Assembly: GCA_047632755.1 (NCBI GenBank) | Contig: JBLIDT010000001.1 | Location: 248,001-312,000 of the forward strand | Direction of reading: 5' to 3' | Length of the DNA stretch: 64,000 nucleotides | Origin: JAKVAV01 sp047632755 | GTDB lineage: Bacteria > Bacteroidota > Bacteroidia > Flavobacteriales_D > Cryomorphaceae | In this document: positions 1 through 10,473 of the stretch, one piece after another | Layout: every line of letters starts with the position of its first letter | Position numbering within the stretch: the first letter of the stretch is position 1 | Notes under the pieces: model-generated | Databases searched by the model: none | What the model was told of the DNA's origin: nothing | The model's input: only the letters and a program-made list of their open reading frames with translations | Made by a program: the position numbers and the translations under genes

Positions 1-3000
1 GACCCAGGAACGGGCACCCTCGACGCAGAGTACACACCTTCAGCTCAAGAAATTGTCGATGGCAGCGTAGAGCTTACGCTTACGTCTACTGGAAACGGAA
101 ATTGCCTCGAAGAATTCGACACTGTTGAAATCACTTTCGGCCCGTCTCCAACTGCTGATGCGGGAGTGGATCAAAGCGTTTGCGCCAATAACGTTCAAGT
201 TGTATTAAGCGGAGCGGTAACTGTTTCAGGTGGAGGCGCATGGTCTGGTGGCGGTGGTACTTACAGCCCTTCCGATCAAGCATTGGGTGCAACTTACACA
301 CCCAGCGCTGTCGAAATATTGAATGGTTCACTTACACTAACGCTTACTACTACTAATAACGGCGGTTGTGCCCAAGTGACGGATCAAATGACAATCACCA
401 CCACTGATGCCCCAATCGTGGATGCAGGAAGTGACGCTGACGTTTGTAGCAACAATGCCAATATTACTCTAAATGGAAGCGTGATTATTGCTGCTGGCGG
501 AACATGGTCTGGTGGAAATGGAACCTACAGTACCGATGAGAATGACCTTGCTGCTGTTTACACACCTTCTCTTGCGGAACTGCTTGCGGGAAGCGTAACG
601 CTCACATTATCTTCTATAGGAAACGGGAATTGTTTGGCTGTTACAGATCAGGTAACATACACATTTACTGACCCTCCCGCTGTTAATTCGGGTACAGATG
701 GATTCGTTTGCGAAAACAACGCTCTGATCTCATTGAACGGATCTTTAGTTGGTGCGAATTTTGGATTATGGTCAGGTGGTGCAGGAACGTTTACTCCAAA
801 CACTACCACGCTCACGGCCACTTATACTCCAACTGCCGCCGAAATTGCTTCAGGAAGCATTACTCTTTCACTTACATCACTTGACAATGGAAACTGTAAC
901 CCTGAGTCGGATGATGTGATTTTCACATTTACACCTTCTCCAATAGCTGATGCAGGTTCAGACCAAAACGTTTGTGAAAACAATGCTGACATTAGTCTAA
1001 GCGGAGCTGTAACGGTAGCTGGCGGTGGTATTTGGTCAGGTGGAAGCGGAAGCTTTAGCCCTAACAATACGACCTTAAATGCTGTTTATGCACCCACAAC
1101 TTCTGAGATATCTTCAGGCTCAATTACCCTTACACTCAACACTACGGGCAATGGAAATTGCTCTTCGGTTAGTGACTTTGTAACGATCAACTTTACCGAC
1201 GACCCAACTGCGAATGCAGGTGCGGATCAAGTGCTTTGTGCCAATAATTCAGAAATTACATTGGGCGGTTCGGTAACTATCTCGACTGGCGGAACATGGT
1301 CTGGTGGATTGGGAACATTTACACCAAATGCCAATAGCTTAAGTACAACATATGAGCCAACTCAAGCCGAGATAAACTCGGGAAGTCTCACCCTTACATT
1401 GACTACCACTGGCGGTGGAAACTGTATTGAGGTATCAGATGAAGTCGACTTCACATTTACCCCAGCTCCAACTGCTGAAGCGGGTGTCGCCATTTCAGTT
1501 TGTTCAAACAATGCGCAGATTAGTTTAAATGGGTCCCTAACCGTTGCTTCAGGTGGAACCTGGAGTGGAGGAGCTGGAACATTTATTCCAGACGCTAATA
1601 CGCTAAACGCTCTTTACAATCCTACAGCGGCTGAGATCGCATCGGGTTCATTGATACTCACATTGACCACAACTGGAAATGGAAACTGTGTGCCTGAAGA
1701 CGATTTTGTAAACATCTCTTTTACACCTTCGCCAACATCAAATGCAGGTTCTGACCAAACGGTTTGTGCCAATGACGCAGAAGTAAATCTTAGCGGTTCT
1801 ATTAGCCTTGCGTCAGGTGCTATTTGGAGCGGCGGTAGCGGAACTTTCCTTCCAAACAATATTTCACTAGGAGCATCTTACGCGCCAAGTGCTGCAGAAA
1901 TTACTGCTGGTTCAGCGACTCTTACACTCACTACTACTGGAAACGGAAACTGTAATGCTGAATCTGACCAGATGATCATTGACATTACGCCTACCCCAGT
2001 TGTTGACGCGGGAGTTGGTATCGAGCTTTGCTCAAACAATCCTGAGTTCACTCTTGGTGGATCGGTCACTGTCGCTACTGGAGCTACTTGGAGCGGAGGA
2101 AACGGAACGTTTGTTCCCGATGCCAATGACCTAAATGCAACCTATACACCAAGCCAAGGTGAAATCAACGCGGGAACGCTCACACTTACATTGACTTCAA
2201 CAGGAAATGGAAACTGTATTGCTGTTTCTGATGTCGTGACATACACATTCGGACCTTCGCCTACATCTGATGCAGGTGTAGATATTGTGGCTTGTGCCAA
2301 TAACGCCGAAGTACAGCTTGATGGGGCGGTTACAATCGCCACTGGTGGAGCATGGAGTGGTGGAGCTGGAAACTACAGCCCGAGCGCCAATGCGCTGGAT
2401 GCTACATACGCACCTACTTTGGCAGAAATTGCTACTGGAAGCCTAACACTTACACTTACCACTACTGACAATGGAGATTGCCTTCCCGTTACCGACGAAG
2501 TAGAAATCACATTTACACCTGCTCCAACTGCCAATGCAGGAACTGATCAAACGGTTTGTGCCAATGCTGCTGACGTGACATTAAGTGGATCAATATCTGT
2601 TGCAACTGGCGCAATCTGGACGGGAGGAAATGGATCTTTCAATCCTAACGCAAGTGCTTTAGCCGCGATTTATACGCCAAGTGCAGGCGAAATCGCTGCA
2701 GGAACAGTCACCCTTACGTTGACTTCAACAGGAAACGGAGACTGTATTTCAGTAGCCGACCAAATGGTCATCACGATTGCGCCTTCTCCAGTGGTTGACG
2801 CAGGAGTAGAGACCGAGCTTTGCTCAAACAATCCTGAAATTTCTTTGAATGGATCAGTAAGCACCGCAACCGGCGGAACCTGGAGTGGAGGTAGCGGAAC
2901 ATTCACACCGAATGCAAACAGCCTCAGCGCAACATACACTCCAAGCCAGAGTGAAATCAATGCAGGAACGCTCACACTTACATTGACTTCAACAGGAAAT

Positions 3001-6000
3001 GGAAACTGTGTCGCTGTAACTGACGATGTGACTTACGCCTTCGGCCCTTCACCAACAGCCGATGCTGGAACAGATATCGTTTTGTGTTCAAACAATGCTG
3101 CTGCTGATTTGGCAGGAGCCGTAACGATCGCAACTGGCGGAACGTGGTCAGGCGGAGCTGGAACTTACAGCCCAAATGTCAATACATTGAATGCTGAATA
3201 CACACCTACTGCTGCTGAGATTTCTTCAGGAAGCATAACACTTACTTTGACCACTACTGGAAACGGAGATTGTCTTCCTAAAATTGATCAAGTAGCCATC
3301 TCATTTACTCCATCTCCAACTGCAAATGCTGGCCTTGATGTAACGGTTTGCGCGAATCAAATAGACGTAACATTAAACGGATCTGTGACGGTAGCAACTG
3401 GAGGAACTTGGTCAGGTGGTAACGGAACATTTACTCCTGATGCCAATGCAGTCGGAGCGATCTACTCTTCAAGTGCAGGTGAAATTGCAGCAGGAACGGT
3501 AACGCTTAATTTGACAACTACTGGAAACGGAGACTGTGTTGAAGTAACGGATCAGATGACGATTACCATTACCCCTCAACCTACAGTGGATGCAGGAGTG
3601 GGAATCGAGGTTTGCTCGAATAACTCTGAGATCTCTTTGAGTGGATCAGTAAGCACTGCAACAGGTGGTACCTGGAGTGGTGGTAGCGGAACTTTTAGTC
3701 CGAATGCCAATGATTTGAACGCAACTTATACTCCGAGTCAGAGTGAGATCAATGCTGGAACTTTAGCACTTACATTGACTTCTACAGGAAACGGAACATG
3801 TATAGCTGTGACCGACAATGTGACATATACTTTCGGGCCTTCACCAACATCTGATGCAGGGATGAACATTGTGGCTTGCGCCAATAATGCCGAGGTTCAA
3901 TTGATTGGAGCAGTTACCATTGCTACTGGAGGAATCTGGAGCGGTGGAAACGGAAACTTTAGTCCTAGCGAAACGACTCTTAACGCTTTTTACACACCAA
4001 CTCCACTTGAGATTGCAGCAGGTAGTGTGACGTTAACTCTCACAACTACAGGAAACGGAGACTGTACTTCAGTAACCGATGAGGTAGGGGTATCCTTTTC
4101 GCCAGCCCCGACAGCAAATGCTGGTCTGGATCGCACAGTCTGTGCGAATGCAGGTGATGTGACGCTGAACGGATCGGTAACGGTCGCCACAGGCGGAATA
4201 TGGTCAGGTGGAAATGGAACGTTTACGCCTGATGCCAACACTTTGGGAGCGATTTATTCTCCAAGTGTAGGAGAAATTGCTGCGGGTTCAGTAACACTGA
4301 CTTTGACTACCACTGGAAACGATGACTGCAATGCGGTAACGGATCAAATGATTATTACCCTTACACTTGAGCCTTCAGTGGATGCGGGAATTGGAACGGA
4401 GTTTTGCTCTAACAATCCTGAAATCACATTGAACGGATCTGTAGCAATCGCAACTGGCGGAACATGGTCAGGAGGAAGTGGAACTTTTAACCCTGGTGCA
4501 AACGATCTGAACGCGACCTATACTCCAAGTCAGAGTGAAATCAACGCAGGTATTCTTACCCTCACCTTGACATCAATTGGAAATGCAACTTGTGTGCCAG
4601 TTACCGATGTTGTGACGTACACTTTTGGTCCATCACCAACAGCTGATGCTGGAACGGATATCGAAATGTGTTCAAACAATGCAATTGCTCAATTGACAGG
4701 AGTCGTAACCGAAGCAACAGGCGGCACTTGGTCGGGTGGAGCAGGGTCTTTCAGCCCGAATGCGAATGCACTAGATGCAGAGTACACTCCAACAGCTCAA
4801 GAATTAGCTAATGGCTCGGTGACGCTTACTTTAACAACTACTGGTAACGCAGATTGCTTGCCGGTAACCGACGAAGTAGAAATCTCATTTACTCCGGCGC
4901 CTATTGCTAATGCAGGGATAGACCAAACGGGATGTGCCAATGATGCAGAAGTAAACCTCAACGGATTTGTTTCTGTCGCGACAGGTGGAACTTGGAGCGG
5001 TGGTTCGGGAACTTTTATTCCTGATGCCAATGCCCTCAATGTTATTTACGTGCCTTCAGCAAGTGAAATTGTAAATGGTTTGGTAACACTGACATTGACG
5101 ACCACTGGAAACGCAGACTGTCTTCCAGAATCTGATCAGATGACGATCACGATTGATCCTGAGCCAGAAGTTGCTGCTGGTGCTGATCTCGATATTTGTT
5201 CAAACAACGCCGATGTTCAATTGAACGGAAGTGTTCTGAACGCCACAGGTGGTCAATGGACTGGTGGACTTGGTTCATTCAATCCTGACAACGCGACTCT
5301 AGACGCTGTCTACACGCCGTCTCCTGCAGAAGTCGCAGCGGGAAGCATCACGCTTACCCTTACTTCTACAGGAAATGGAAACTGTCTTGCCGAGTCGGAT
5401 GCCTTTGTGATAAACTTTACACCAGCTCCAACTGTAGATGCAGGAGAAGACATCACACTTTGTGCGGCTACACCAAATGCATCACTTAACGGAGCATTCA
5501 CTGTAGCAGGAGGCGCTATTTGGTCAGGTGGAAACGGAGCGTTCTCACCGAATGCAACCAACATGAGCGCAACTTATACACCTACATCACAAGAAATTGT
5601 GGGTGGCAGTGTAACGCTCACATTGACAACTATTGGAAACGGAAACTGTGTTCCTGAGTCCGATGAGGTAACAATCTTCTTCGACCCAGAACCTACTATT
5701 ACTCCGGGATCTAACTTGATTTCTTGTGCCAACAATCCTACGGTTCAACTGGAAGGAGCTTTCACAAACGCTTCAGGTGTTCAGTGGGCAGGAGGTACAG
5801 GTTTCTTTAACCCGAATGACGAAACTGCCAATGCGATTTACACGCCGTCTGCAGCAGAAATCACAAACGGATTTGTTTCACTTACTATTGAATCGGTAGG
5901 AACTGGGGCATGTCCTCAAATTTCCGATCAGATGTCGATAACAATCACACCTGCGCCAGTTGTTGATGCAGGAGCCAATCTTGAAGTATGTGCAAACAAC

Positions 6001-9000
6001 AATACAGCTCAGCTGAGCGGATCAGTGCAGTTTGCTGGAGGTGGTCAGTGGAGCGGTGGCCTCGGGAACTTTACGCCGAGCAACAACTCTCTTACAGCCA
6101 GCTACCAGCCTACTGCTCCTGAAATAGCTGCAGGTAGCGTAACGCTTACTTTGACAAGCCTTGGGAATGGAAGTTGTGATGCGGTTTCTGACCAAATCAT
6201 TATATCCTTCACCCCTGCGCCTGTAATCGATGCAGGAGTAGACCAGACACTTTGTGAAAACAATCCTGACGTTCAGCTCGCTGGTTCATTCACAGTGTCT
6301 GAAGGCGCAAACTGGAGTGGTGGTGCCGGGTCTTACAGTCCTGATAACAGCATGCCAAACGTGGTTTACACACCTTCTGCTTCTGAGTTGGCCAACGGAA
6401 CGGTTACTTTGACTTATACGACTTTCGGAAACGGAAACTGTCTGCCGGTTTCAGATCAAGTGACGTTCAACTTCACACCTTCACCAGTTGTAGAGGCAGG
6501 AGATGATTTCTTCGCTTGTGTTGATGACTTGGCCGTGCTATTGAATGGACAAGTTACAGGCGGATCGACTACAGGAACTTGGACGACTAGCGGAACGGGA
6601 ATATTTGTTCCGAACGCTTCAGCCTTGAATGGATCGTACTTGGCGTCTTCGCAGGATTCTCTAATTGGAGAAATCACTTTGACGCTGACTTCAGCGAATA
6701 ATGGAAACTGTATTGCGGTAAGTGACGACTTCACGGTCTTCATCTCACCAGCTGGAACAGCCGAGGCAGGGCCAGATCAGTTTATCTGTGGAAACAATGC
6801 AAACATATCCTTGAGTGGGTCGATTGGTGGCGCTGCTACCGAAGGGGCATGGATTTCTTCAGGAGCAGGAGTATTCCTTCCAAACAATGAAGGAACGAAT
6901 GTGAACTACATCCCAAGTGATGATGATTTGGTGAATGGTTCTGTGACTTTCACTTTCGAAGTAAACTCGTGTAATCAAGCTGCTGATAATGTATTGGTGA
7001 CTTTCACACCAGCACCAGAAGTAATTGCGGGAGCAGATATCACGGTATGTTCTTCGGAAGTATCGGTTGATTTGACTGGTCTCGTTTCAGGTGCGAGTAG
7101 CACGGGAACATGGACGACTTCAGGATCTGGCTCATTCTCTCCAAACGCAGATAATTTGAATGCGACTTATGTATTCTCATCTGCCGATGTGGACGATCAG
7201 ATTATCGAATTGATCTTGACTTCGACCAATATTGAAGACTGTATAGTGGTGACGGATACCTTGACTTTAGAAATATTTCCACAAGGATCTGTAAATGTTG
7301 GCGACGACATAGTGACTTGCGACAACAGTCCAGATGCTGAAGTGAGTGCGACAATTAACGGAGGAGATCAAATCCTTTGGAGTAGCACAGGTACGGGTTC
7401 ATTTCTACCAAACAACACTTCTTTGTCTGCTACTTATGTGCCGAGTGCAGGAGATCTTTTGAACGGATCAGTGAATTTGACGGCCACGGTTACCAACAGT
7501 TGTAATCAAGCTTCAGACTTCTTGAACCTCTCATTTATTCCAGGACCTGCAGCTGATGCAGGAGAAGACCAGGCGGTTTGTGGAGTGGTTATCCCTTTCC
7601 AGATTTCTGGAAATGTGGCCAGTGCATCGGGAGGACTGTGGACAACAACGGGTTCTGGATCATTCCAAAATGCGAATAACCTGAGCACGTTCTATGTGGC
7701 GAGTCAGGCTGATATCGACAATGGAGGAGTGTTTTTGGTCTTGACGACTACGGGCAACGGAAATTGTTTTGCCGATTCGGATTCATTATTCCTCGACATC
7801 AATACAGGTGTAGCTGTAGAAGCGGGTCCTGATCAGGTAGTGTGTTCTGAAGCAGGAAGCACACAACTCTTCGGTCAAGTGAGCGATGGAACGACTACGG
7901 GTATTTGGACGAGTACAGGTGACGGGACATTCTCTCCATCTGCCACTAGCTTGAATGCGACGTACAACTTCACACAAAATGACATCGACGAGGAAGCGGT
8001 TACATTAACCTTGACTTCTACCAACAACGGTATTTGCTCAGAGGCTAGCGATAGTTTTGAATTGACCTTTGGAGATGGAGCATTCGTTTATGCTGGAGAA
8101 GACAAGGAAGTTTGTGAAACACAAGACTTGGTGAACCTCAACGGAGTTGTGAACGGTGATAGCAATACAGGTATCTGGACTACCACTGGAACGGGAGGAT
8201 TTTTCCCAACCAACACCTCTCTCAATGCCTTCTATGAGCCCAGTCAAGCTGACTTGGATGCAGGTTCAGTAGAAATCACATTGACATCTACCAACAGTGT
8301 ACTTTGCAATGAAGGTACAGCTAACATTATAGTAACATTCCAACCTCTTCCTGAAGCCAATGCCGGGGCCGATGCGGTAATCTGTGGACCCATTGAAGGA
8401 GTTCAACTTCTAGGTTTTGTAACAGGTGCTTCAGGCGGAGTATGGGAAACAACAGGTTCAGGTGTCTTCATGCCAAATGACAGTGTTCTCACGGCCATCT
8501 ATATGCCTTCACAGGCTGATAGTATCATTGGCGGAGCCACTCTGACTCTGACTACTTATGGAAATGGATTCTGTGCTGCAGGCAACGATCAAGTGGAGGT
8601 TAGCTTTTCTGGTGCTGTAACTGCTAATGCTGGAATTGACGTGGAGATTTGCGAAAATCAAGTCGCTCTTCAAGTAACAGGAACAGTTTCGGGATCATCA
8701 AACTTCAACTGGACAACGTCTGGTGGCGGAACATTCACTCCACAAAGTGATGTACTCAACCCAGAATACCAGATGGCTCAAGCTGATTTGGATGCAGGAA
8801 TCGTAACACTTTACTTAACTGCACAAGGAAACGGAAGCTGTCCTGCCTTTACCGATTCACTTGTGGTGAGCATAGACAGAGTTCCTGGAGTTGAGATCAT
8901 TGCGGAAGTGGCTGTTTGTACTTCTGATCCTGCGGTGGAATTGAATGGAAATGTATCTGACGAAGATTCCTTTATCTGGACTTCAACAGGCGCTGGAACA

Positions 9001-9690
9001 TTCTCGCCTAATAATGTGAGTGAAGAAGTGACCTACACTCCATCGGTGGCGGAATTGGCTGCGGGTGTGACGACAATCAGTCTTACCGCTACATCTGACG
9101 GTGTCTGTGGATCGAATTCAGAAGCTTTTGAAGTGACCTTCGCCCAACCACCAGCGGTAGGAGCAGGGGCAGATCAAATCGGTTGTTCAGCCGACGGAAG
9201 CGTTCTACTAGCTGGTTCTTCATCTACTGGAGAAGCCATCTGGTCTACTTCTTCTTTCGGAACGTTTGATCCTGACAACACGAGTCTGGATGCAACATAT
9301 GTGTTTGGAGTGAATGACATTCTCGTAGGATTTGCAGAATTGGTCATCACTTCGACCAACAATGGTCCTTGCGACGCCACAACGGATACAGTGCGATTCA
9401 CCATCAACCCAGCTCCGATGGCTTCTGCAGGACCCGATCAATTTGTTTGTGAGTCATCAGGATTACTCTCAATGTCGGGAAGTGCTGAGAATTTCGCGAC
9501 AATAGAGTGGTCTACCGAAGGGGATGGAATGTTCCTGAACACAGGTGATGATTTTGCTCCTGAATATATATTCGGAAATGCGGATGCAATCGCTGAGCAG
9601 GTGCAGATTATTCTCACAGCAACGGGCCTTGAAGGGTGTGCTGAAGCGGCAGATACAATGTTGGTGAACATCAATGCTCCGCTTGCCGCG
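1..9690 (+). repeat. Tandem array of 88-residue (264-bp) Ig-like repeats
   Basis: One partial and 36 full repeats are visible. Repeats 1-24 (166-6501) start at exactly 264-bp steps (166, 430, 694 and so on to 6238), so 24 consecutive units have no indel. Repeats 25-36 vary between about 86 and 91 residues and change from the WSGGxGTF core to WTTSGxGxF. Typical conserved blocks are DAGxDxxVCxNN, GGTWSGG, YTPSxxEIxxG and TLTLTTTGNGNC. Codon use differs greatly between copies with similar protein sequence, which points to old duplication kept by selection on the protein. Confidence 0.93.
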
Positions 9691-10449
9691 GCTTACACTC
9701 ATTCGAATGCATGTGTGGGTTCTCCTGTCCAATTCACTGATGCTACCGTAATATTTGAAGGTGAGATTGATGGATATGTCTGGGACTTTGGTAATGGGAT
9801 TATCGATAACCAGCAAAACCCAACGTTCGTCTTCAATCAGGCGGGAAGTCAAAGTGTGCAGCTCGTTGTAGAAAGTAGCTTAGGCTGCACAGATACCACA
9901 ACTCAATTGATCAATGTGGCTCAAGGGCCGCAGGCAGCCTTTACAGTAAACCAATTTAGAGCGCCTGTCAATTTTGACTTCATATTCGACGATCAGTCAA
10001 TTGGAGCAGAACAATGGAATTGGAATTTTGGCGATGGTTTAGGGATCACGCAAGTACAAAATCCGACGTACAACTATCCCGATGAGGGAGATTACCTCGT
10101 GACCCTTATCGTTGCAGGTTCCACTGGATGTGTTGACTCTGTGTCGCTGTCGCTAATTTTAGAAGGACAAACGGTTCTTCCACCGCGATTGCCAAATAGC
10201 TTCTCGCCGAATGGAGATAACACCAACGACCTTTACTACGTGCGCGGAGGACCATTCATTAAACTCGACTTCAAAGTTTACGACAACTGGGGACGAGAGA
10301 TATTCCAAACTATAAATCAGGAAGTAGGTTGGGACGGCACCGAAAACGGTAGTGACGTGCCGGTAGGAGTTTACGTGTACACCATTAAAGCCACCAATCT
10401 CGATGGCGAAACATTCGATTACTCTGGACGAATCAATTTATTCCGATAA
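1..10449 (+). CDS. Giant repetitive T9SS-secreted surface protein (5' end outside window)
   Basis: The frame is open from base 1, so the visible 3,482 residues are the C-terminal part of a larger protein; the GTG at 166 lies inside a repeat and is not a start. About 36 complete Ig-like repeats of roughly 88 residues run to about 9690. Each has a Cys near position 6 and another near 68, probably a disulfide, and a central Trp (WSGG early, WTTSG-like later). Two PKD domains follow (YVWDFGNG, WNWNFGDG). From 10192 the last 85 residues (SFSPNGDNTNDLY, YDNWGREIF, GWDGTENG, PVGVYVYTI) are a T9SS type B sorting domain (gliding motility-associated C-terminal family). The gene lies directly before a PorP/SprF gene, as SprB-like adhesins do. 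I infer an extracellular adhesin or surface filament; no ligand can be named. Confidence 0.93.
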   Translation, partial: DPGTGTLDAEYTPSAQEIVDGSVELTLTSTGNGNCLEEFDTVEITFGPSPTADAGVDQSVCANNVQVVLSGAVTVSGGGAWSGGGGTYSPSDQALGATYTPSAVEILNGSLTLTLTTTNNGGCAQVTDQMTITTTDAPIVDAGSDADVCSNNANITLNGSVIIAAGGTWSGGNGTYSTDENDLAAVYTPSLAELLAGSVTLTLSSIGNGNCLAVTDQVTYTFTDPPAVNSGTDGFVCENNALISLNGSLVGANFGLWSGGAGTFTPNTTTLTATYTPTAAEIASGSITLSLTSLDNGNCNPESDDVIFTFTPSPIADAGSDQNVCENNADISLSGAVTVAGGGIWSGGSGSFSPNNTTLNAVYAPTTSEISSGSITLTLNTTGNGNCSSVSDFVTINFTDDPTANAGADQVLCANNSEITLGGSVTISTGGTWSGGLGTFTPNANSLSTTYEPTQAEINSGSLTLTLTTTGGGNCIEVSDEVDFTFTPAPTAEAGVAISVCSNNAQISLNGSLTVASGGTWSGGAGTFIPDANTLNALYNPTAAEIASGSLILTLTTTGNGNCVPEDDFVNISFTPSPTSNAGSDQTVCANDAEVNLSGSISLASGAIWSGGSGTFLPNNISLGASYAPSAAEITAGSATLTLTTTGNGNCNAESDQMIIDITPTPVVDAGVGIELCSNNPEFTLGGSVTVATGATWSGGNGTFVPDANDLNATYTPSQGEINAGTLTLTLTSTGNGNCIAVSDVVTYTFGPSPTSDAGVDIVACANNAEVQLDGAVTIATGGAWSGGAGNYSPSANALDATYAPTLAEIATGSLTLTLTTTDNGDCLPVTDEVEITFTPAPTANAGTDQTVCANAADVTLSGSISVATGAIWTGGNGSFNPNASALAAIYTPSAGEIAAGTVTLTLTSTGNGDCISVADQMVITIAPSPVVDAGVETELCSNNPEISLNGSVSTATGGTWSGGSGTFTPNANSLSATYTPSQSEINAGTLTLTLTSTGNGNCVAVTDDVTYAFGPSPTADAGTDIVLCSNNAAADLAGAVTIATGGTWSGGAGTYSPNVNTLNAEYTPTAAEISSGSITLTLTTTGNGDCLPKIDQVAISFTPSPTANAGLDVTVCANQIDVTLNGSVTVATGGTWSGGNGTFTPDANAVGAIYSSSAGEIAAGTVTLNLTTTGNGDCVEVTDQMTITITPQPTVDAGVGIEVCSNNSEISLSGSVSTATGGTWSGGSGTFSPNANDLNATYTPSQSEINAGTLALTLTSTGNGTCIAVTDNVTYTFGPSPTSDAGMNIVACANNAEVQLIGAVTIATGGIWSGGNGNFSPSETTLNAFYTPTPLEIAAGSVTLTLTTTGNGDCTSVTDEVGVSFSPAPTANAGLDRTVCANAGDVTLNGSVTVATGGIWSGGNGTFTPDANTLGAIYSPSVGEIAAGSVTLTLTTTGNDDCNAVTDQMIITLTLEPSVDAGIGTEFCSNNPEITLNGSVAIATGGTWSGGSGTFNPGANDLNATYTPSQSEINAGILTLTLTSIGNATCVPVTDVVTYTFGPSPTADAGTDIEMCSNNAIAQLTGVVTEATGGTWSGGAGSFSPNANALDAEYTPTAQELANGSVTLTLTTTGNADCLPVTDEVEISFTPAPIANAGIDQTGCANDAEVNLNGFVSVATGGTWSGGSGTFIPDANALNVIYVPSASEIVNGLVTLTLTTTGNADCLPESDQMTITIDPEPEVAAGADLDICSNNADVQLNGSVLNATGGQWTGGLGSFNPDNATLDAVYTPSPAEVAAGSITLTLTSTGNGNCLAESDAFVINFTPAPTVDAGEDITLCAATPNASLNGAFTVAGGAIWSGGNGAFSPNATNMSATYTPTSQEIVGGSVTLTLTTIGNGNCVPESDEVTIFFDPEPTITPGSNLISCANNPTVQLEGAFTNASGVQWAGGTGFFNPNDETANAIYTPSAAEITNGFVSLTIESVGTGACPQISDQMSITITPAPVVDAGANLEVCANNNTAQLSGSVQFAGGGQWSGGLGNFTPSNNSLTASYQPTAPEIAAGSVTLTLTSLGNGSCDAVSDQIIISFTPAPVIDAGVDQTLCENNPDVQLAGSFTVSEGANWSGGAGSYSPDNSMPNVVYTPSASELANGTVTLTYTTFGNGNCLPVSDQVTFNFTPSPVVEAGDDFFACVDDLAVLLNGQVTGGSTTGTWTTSGTGIFVPNASALNGSYLASSQDSLIGEITLTLTSANNGNCIAVSDDFTVFISPAGTAEAGPDQFICGNNANISLSGSIGGAATEGAWISSGAGVFLPNNEGTNVNYIPSDDDLVNGSVTFTFEVNSCNQAADNVLVTFTPAPEVIAGADITVCSSEVSVDLTGLVSGASSTGTWTTSGSGSFSPNADNLNATYVFSSADVDDQIIELILTSTNIEDCIVVTDTLTLEIFPQGSVNVGDDIVTCDNSPDAEVSATINGGDQILWSSTGTGSFLPNNTSLSATYVPSAGDLLNGSVNLTATVTNSCNQASDFLNLSFIPGPAADAGEDQAVCGVVIPFQISGNVASASGGLWTTTGSGSFQNANNLSTFYVASQADIDNGGVFLVLTTTGNGNCFADSDSLFLDINTGVAVEAGPDQVVCSEAGSTQLFGQVSDGTTTGIWTSTGDGTFSPSATSLNATYNFTQNDIDEEAVTLTLTSTNNGICSEASDSFELTFGDGAFVYAGEDKEVCETQDLVNLNGVVNGDSNTGIWTTTGTGGFFPTNTSLNAFYEPSQADLDAGSVEITLTSTNSVLCNEGTANIIVTFQPLPEANAGADAVICGPIEGVQLLGFVTGASGGVWETTGSGVFMPNDSVLTAIYMPSQADSIIGGATLTLTTYGNGFCAAGNDQVEVSFSGAVTANAGIDVEICENQVALQVTGTVSGSSNFNWTTSGGGTFTPQSDVLNPEYQMAQADLDAGIVTLYLTAQGNGSCPAFTDSLVVSIDRVPGVEIIAEVAVCTSDPAVELNGNVSDEDSFIWTSTGAGTFSPNNVSEEVTYTPSVAELAAGVTTISLTATSDGVCGSNSEAFEVTFAQPPAVGAGADQIGCSADGSVLLAGSSSTGEAIWSTSSFGTFDPDNTSLDATYVFGVNDILVGFAELVITSTNNGPCDATTDTVRFTINPAPMASAGPDQFVCESSGLLSMSGSAENFATIEWSTEGDGMFLNTGDDFAPEYIFGNADAIAEQVQIILTATGLEGCAEAADTMLVNINAPLAAAYTHSNACVGSPVQFTDATVIFEGEIDGYVWDFGNGIIDNQQNPTFVFNQAGSQSVQLVVESSLGCTDTTTQLINVAQGPQAAFTVNQFRAPVNFDFIFDDQSIGAEQWNWNFGDGLGITQVQNPTYNYPDEGDYLVTLIVAGSTGCVDSVSLSLILEGQTVLPPRLPNSFSPNGDNTNDLYYVRGGPFIKLDFKVYDNWGREIFQTINQEVGWDGTENGSDVPVGVYVYTIKATNLDGETFDYSGRINLFR
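1750..5181 (+). repeat. Higher-order repeat: three-unit block of 792 bp
   Basis: Within the array, repeats 7-19 fall into three classes in strict C-A-B order: C (DQTVCAN, ends before DAG with DQMTIT), A (ELCSNNPEISL, SQSEINAG, YTFGPSPT) and B (DIVACANNAEVQL, GAVTIATGG). The GAC opening the class A ending lies at 2238, 3030, 3822 and 4614, exactly 792 bp apart. Four complete blocks start at 1750, 2542, 3334 and 4126, with a fifth C unit at 4918. A weaker 1,584-bp period is also visible: B units 9 and 15 resemble each other, as do 12 and 18. Confidence 0.85.
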
Positions 10450-10473
10450 GTCATGAGAACTAAAACATTCCCC

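Noticed and set aside
166..168. GTG as a possible start of the giant protein
   Set aside because: The same frame is open to base 1 and already encodes repeat sequence upstream, so the gene begins outside the window.
1..9690. Regular repeats that could be mistaken for a CRISPR array or satellite DNA
   Set aside because: The 264-bp units are coding in one frame, with conserved cysteines and a downstream sorting domain.
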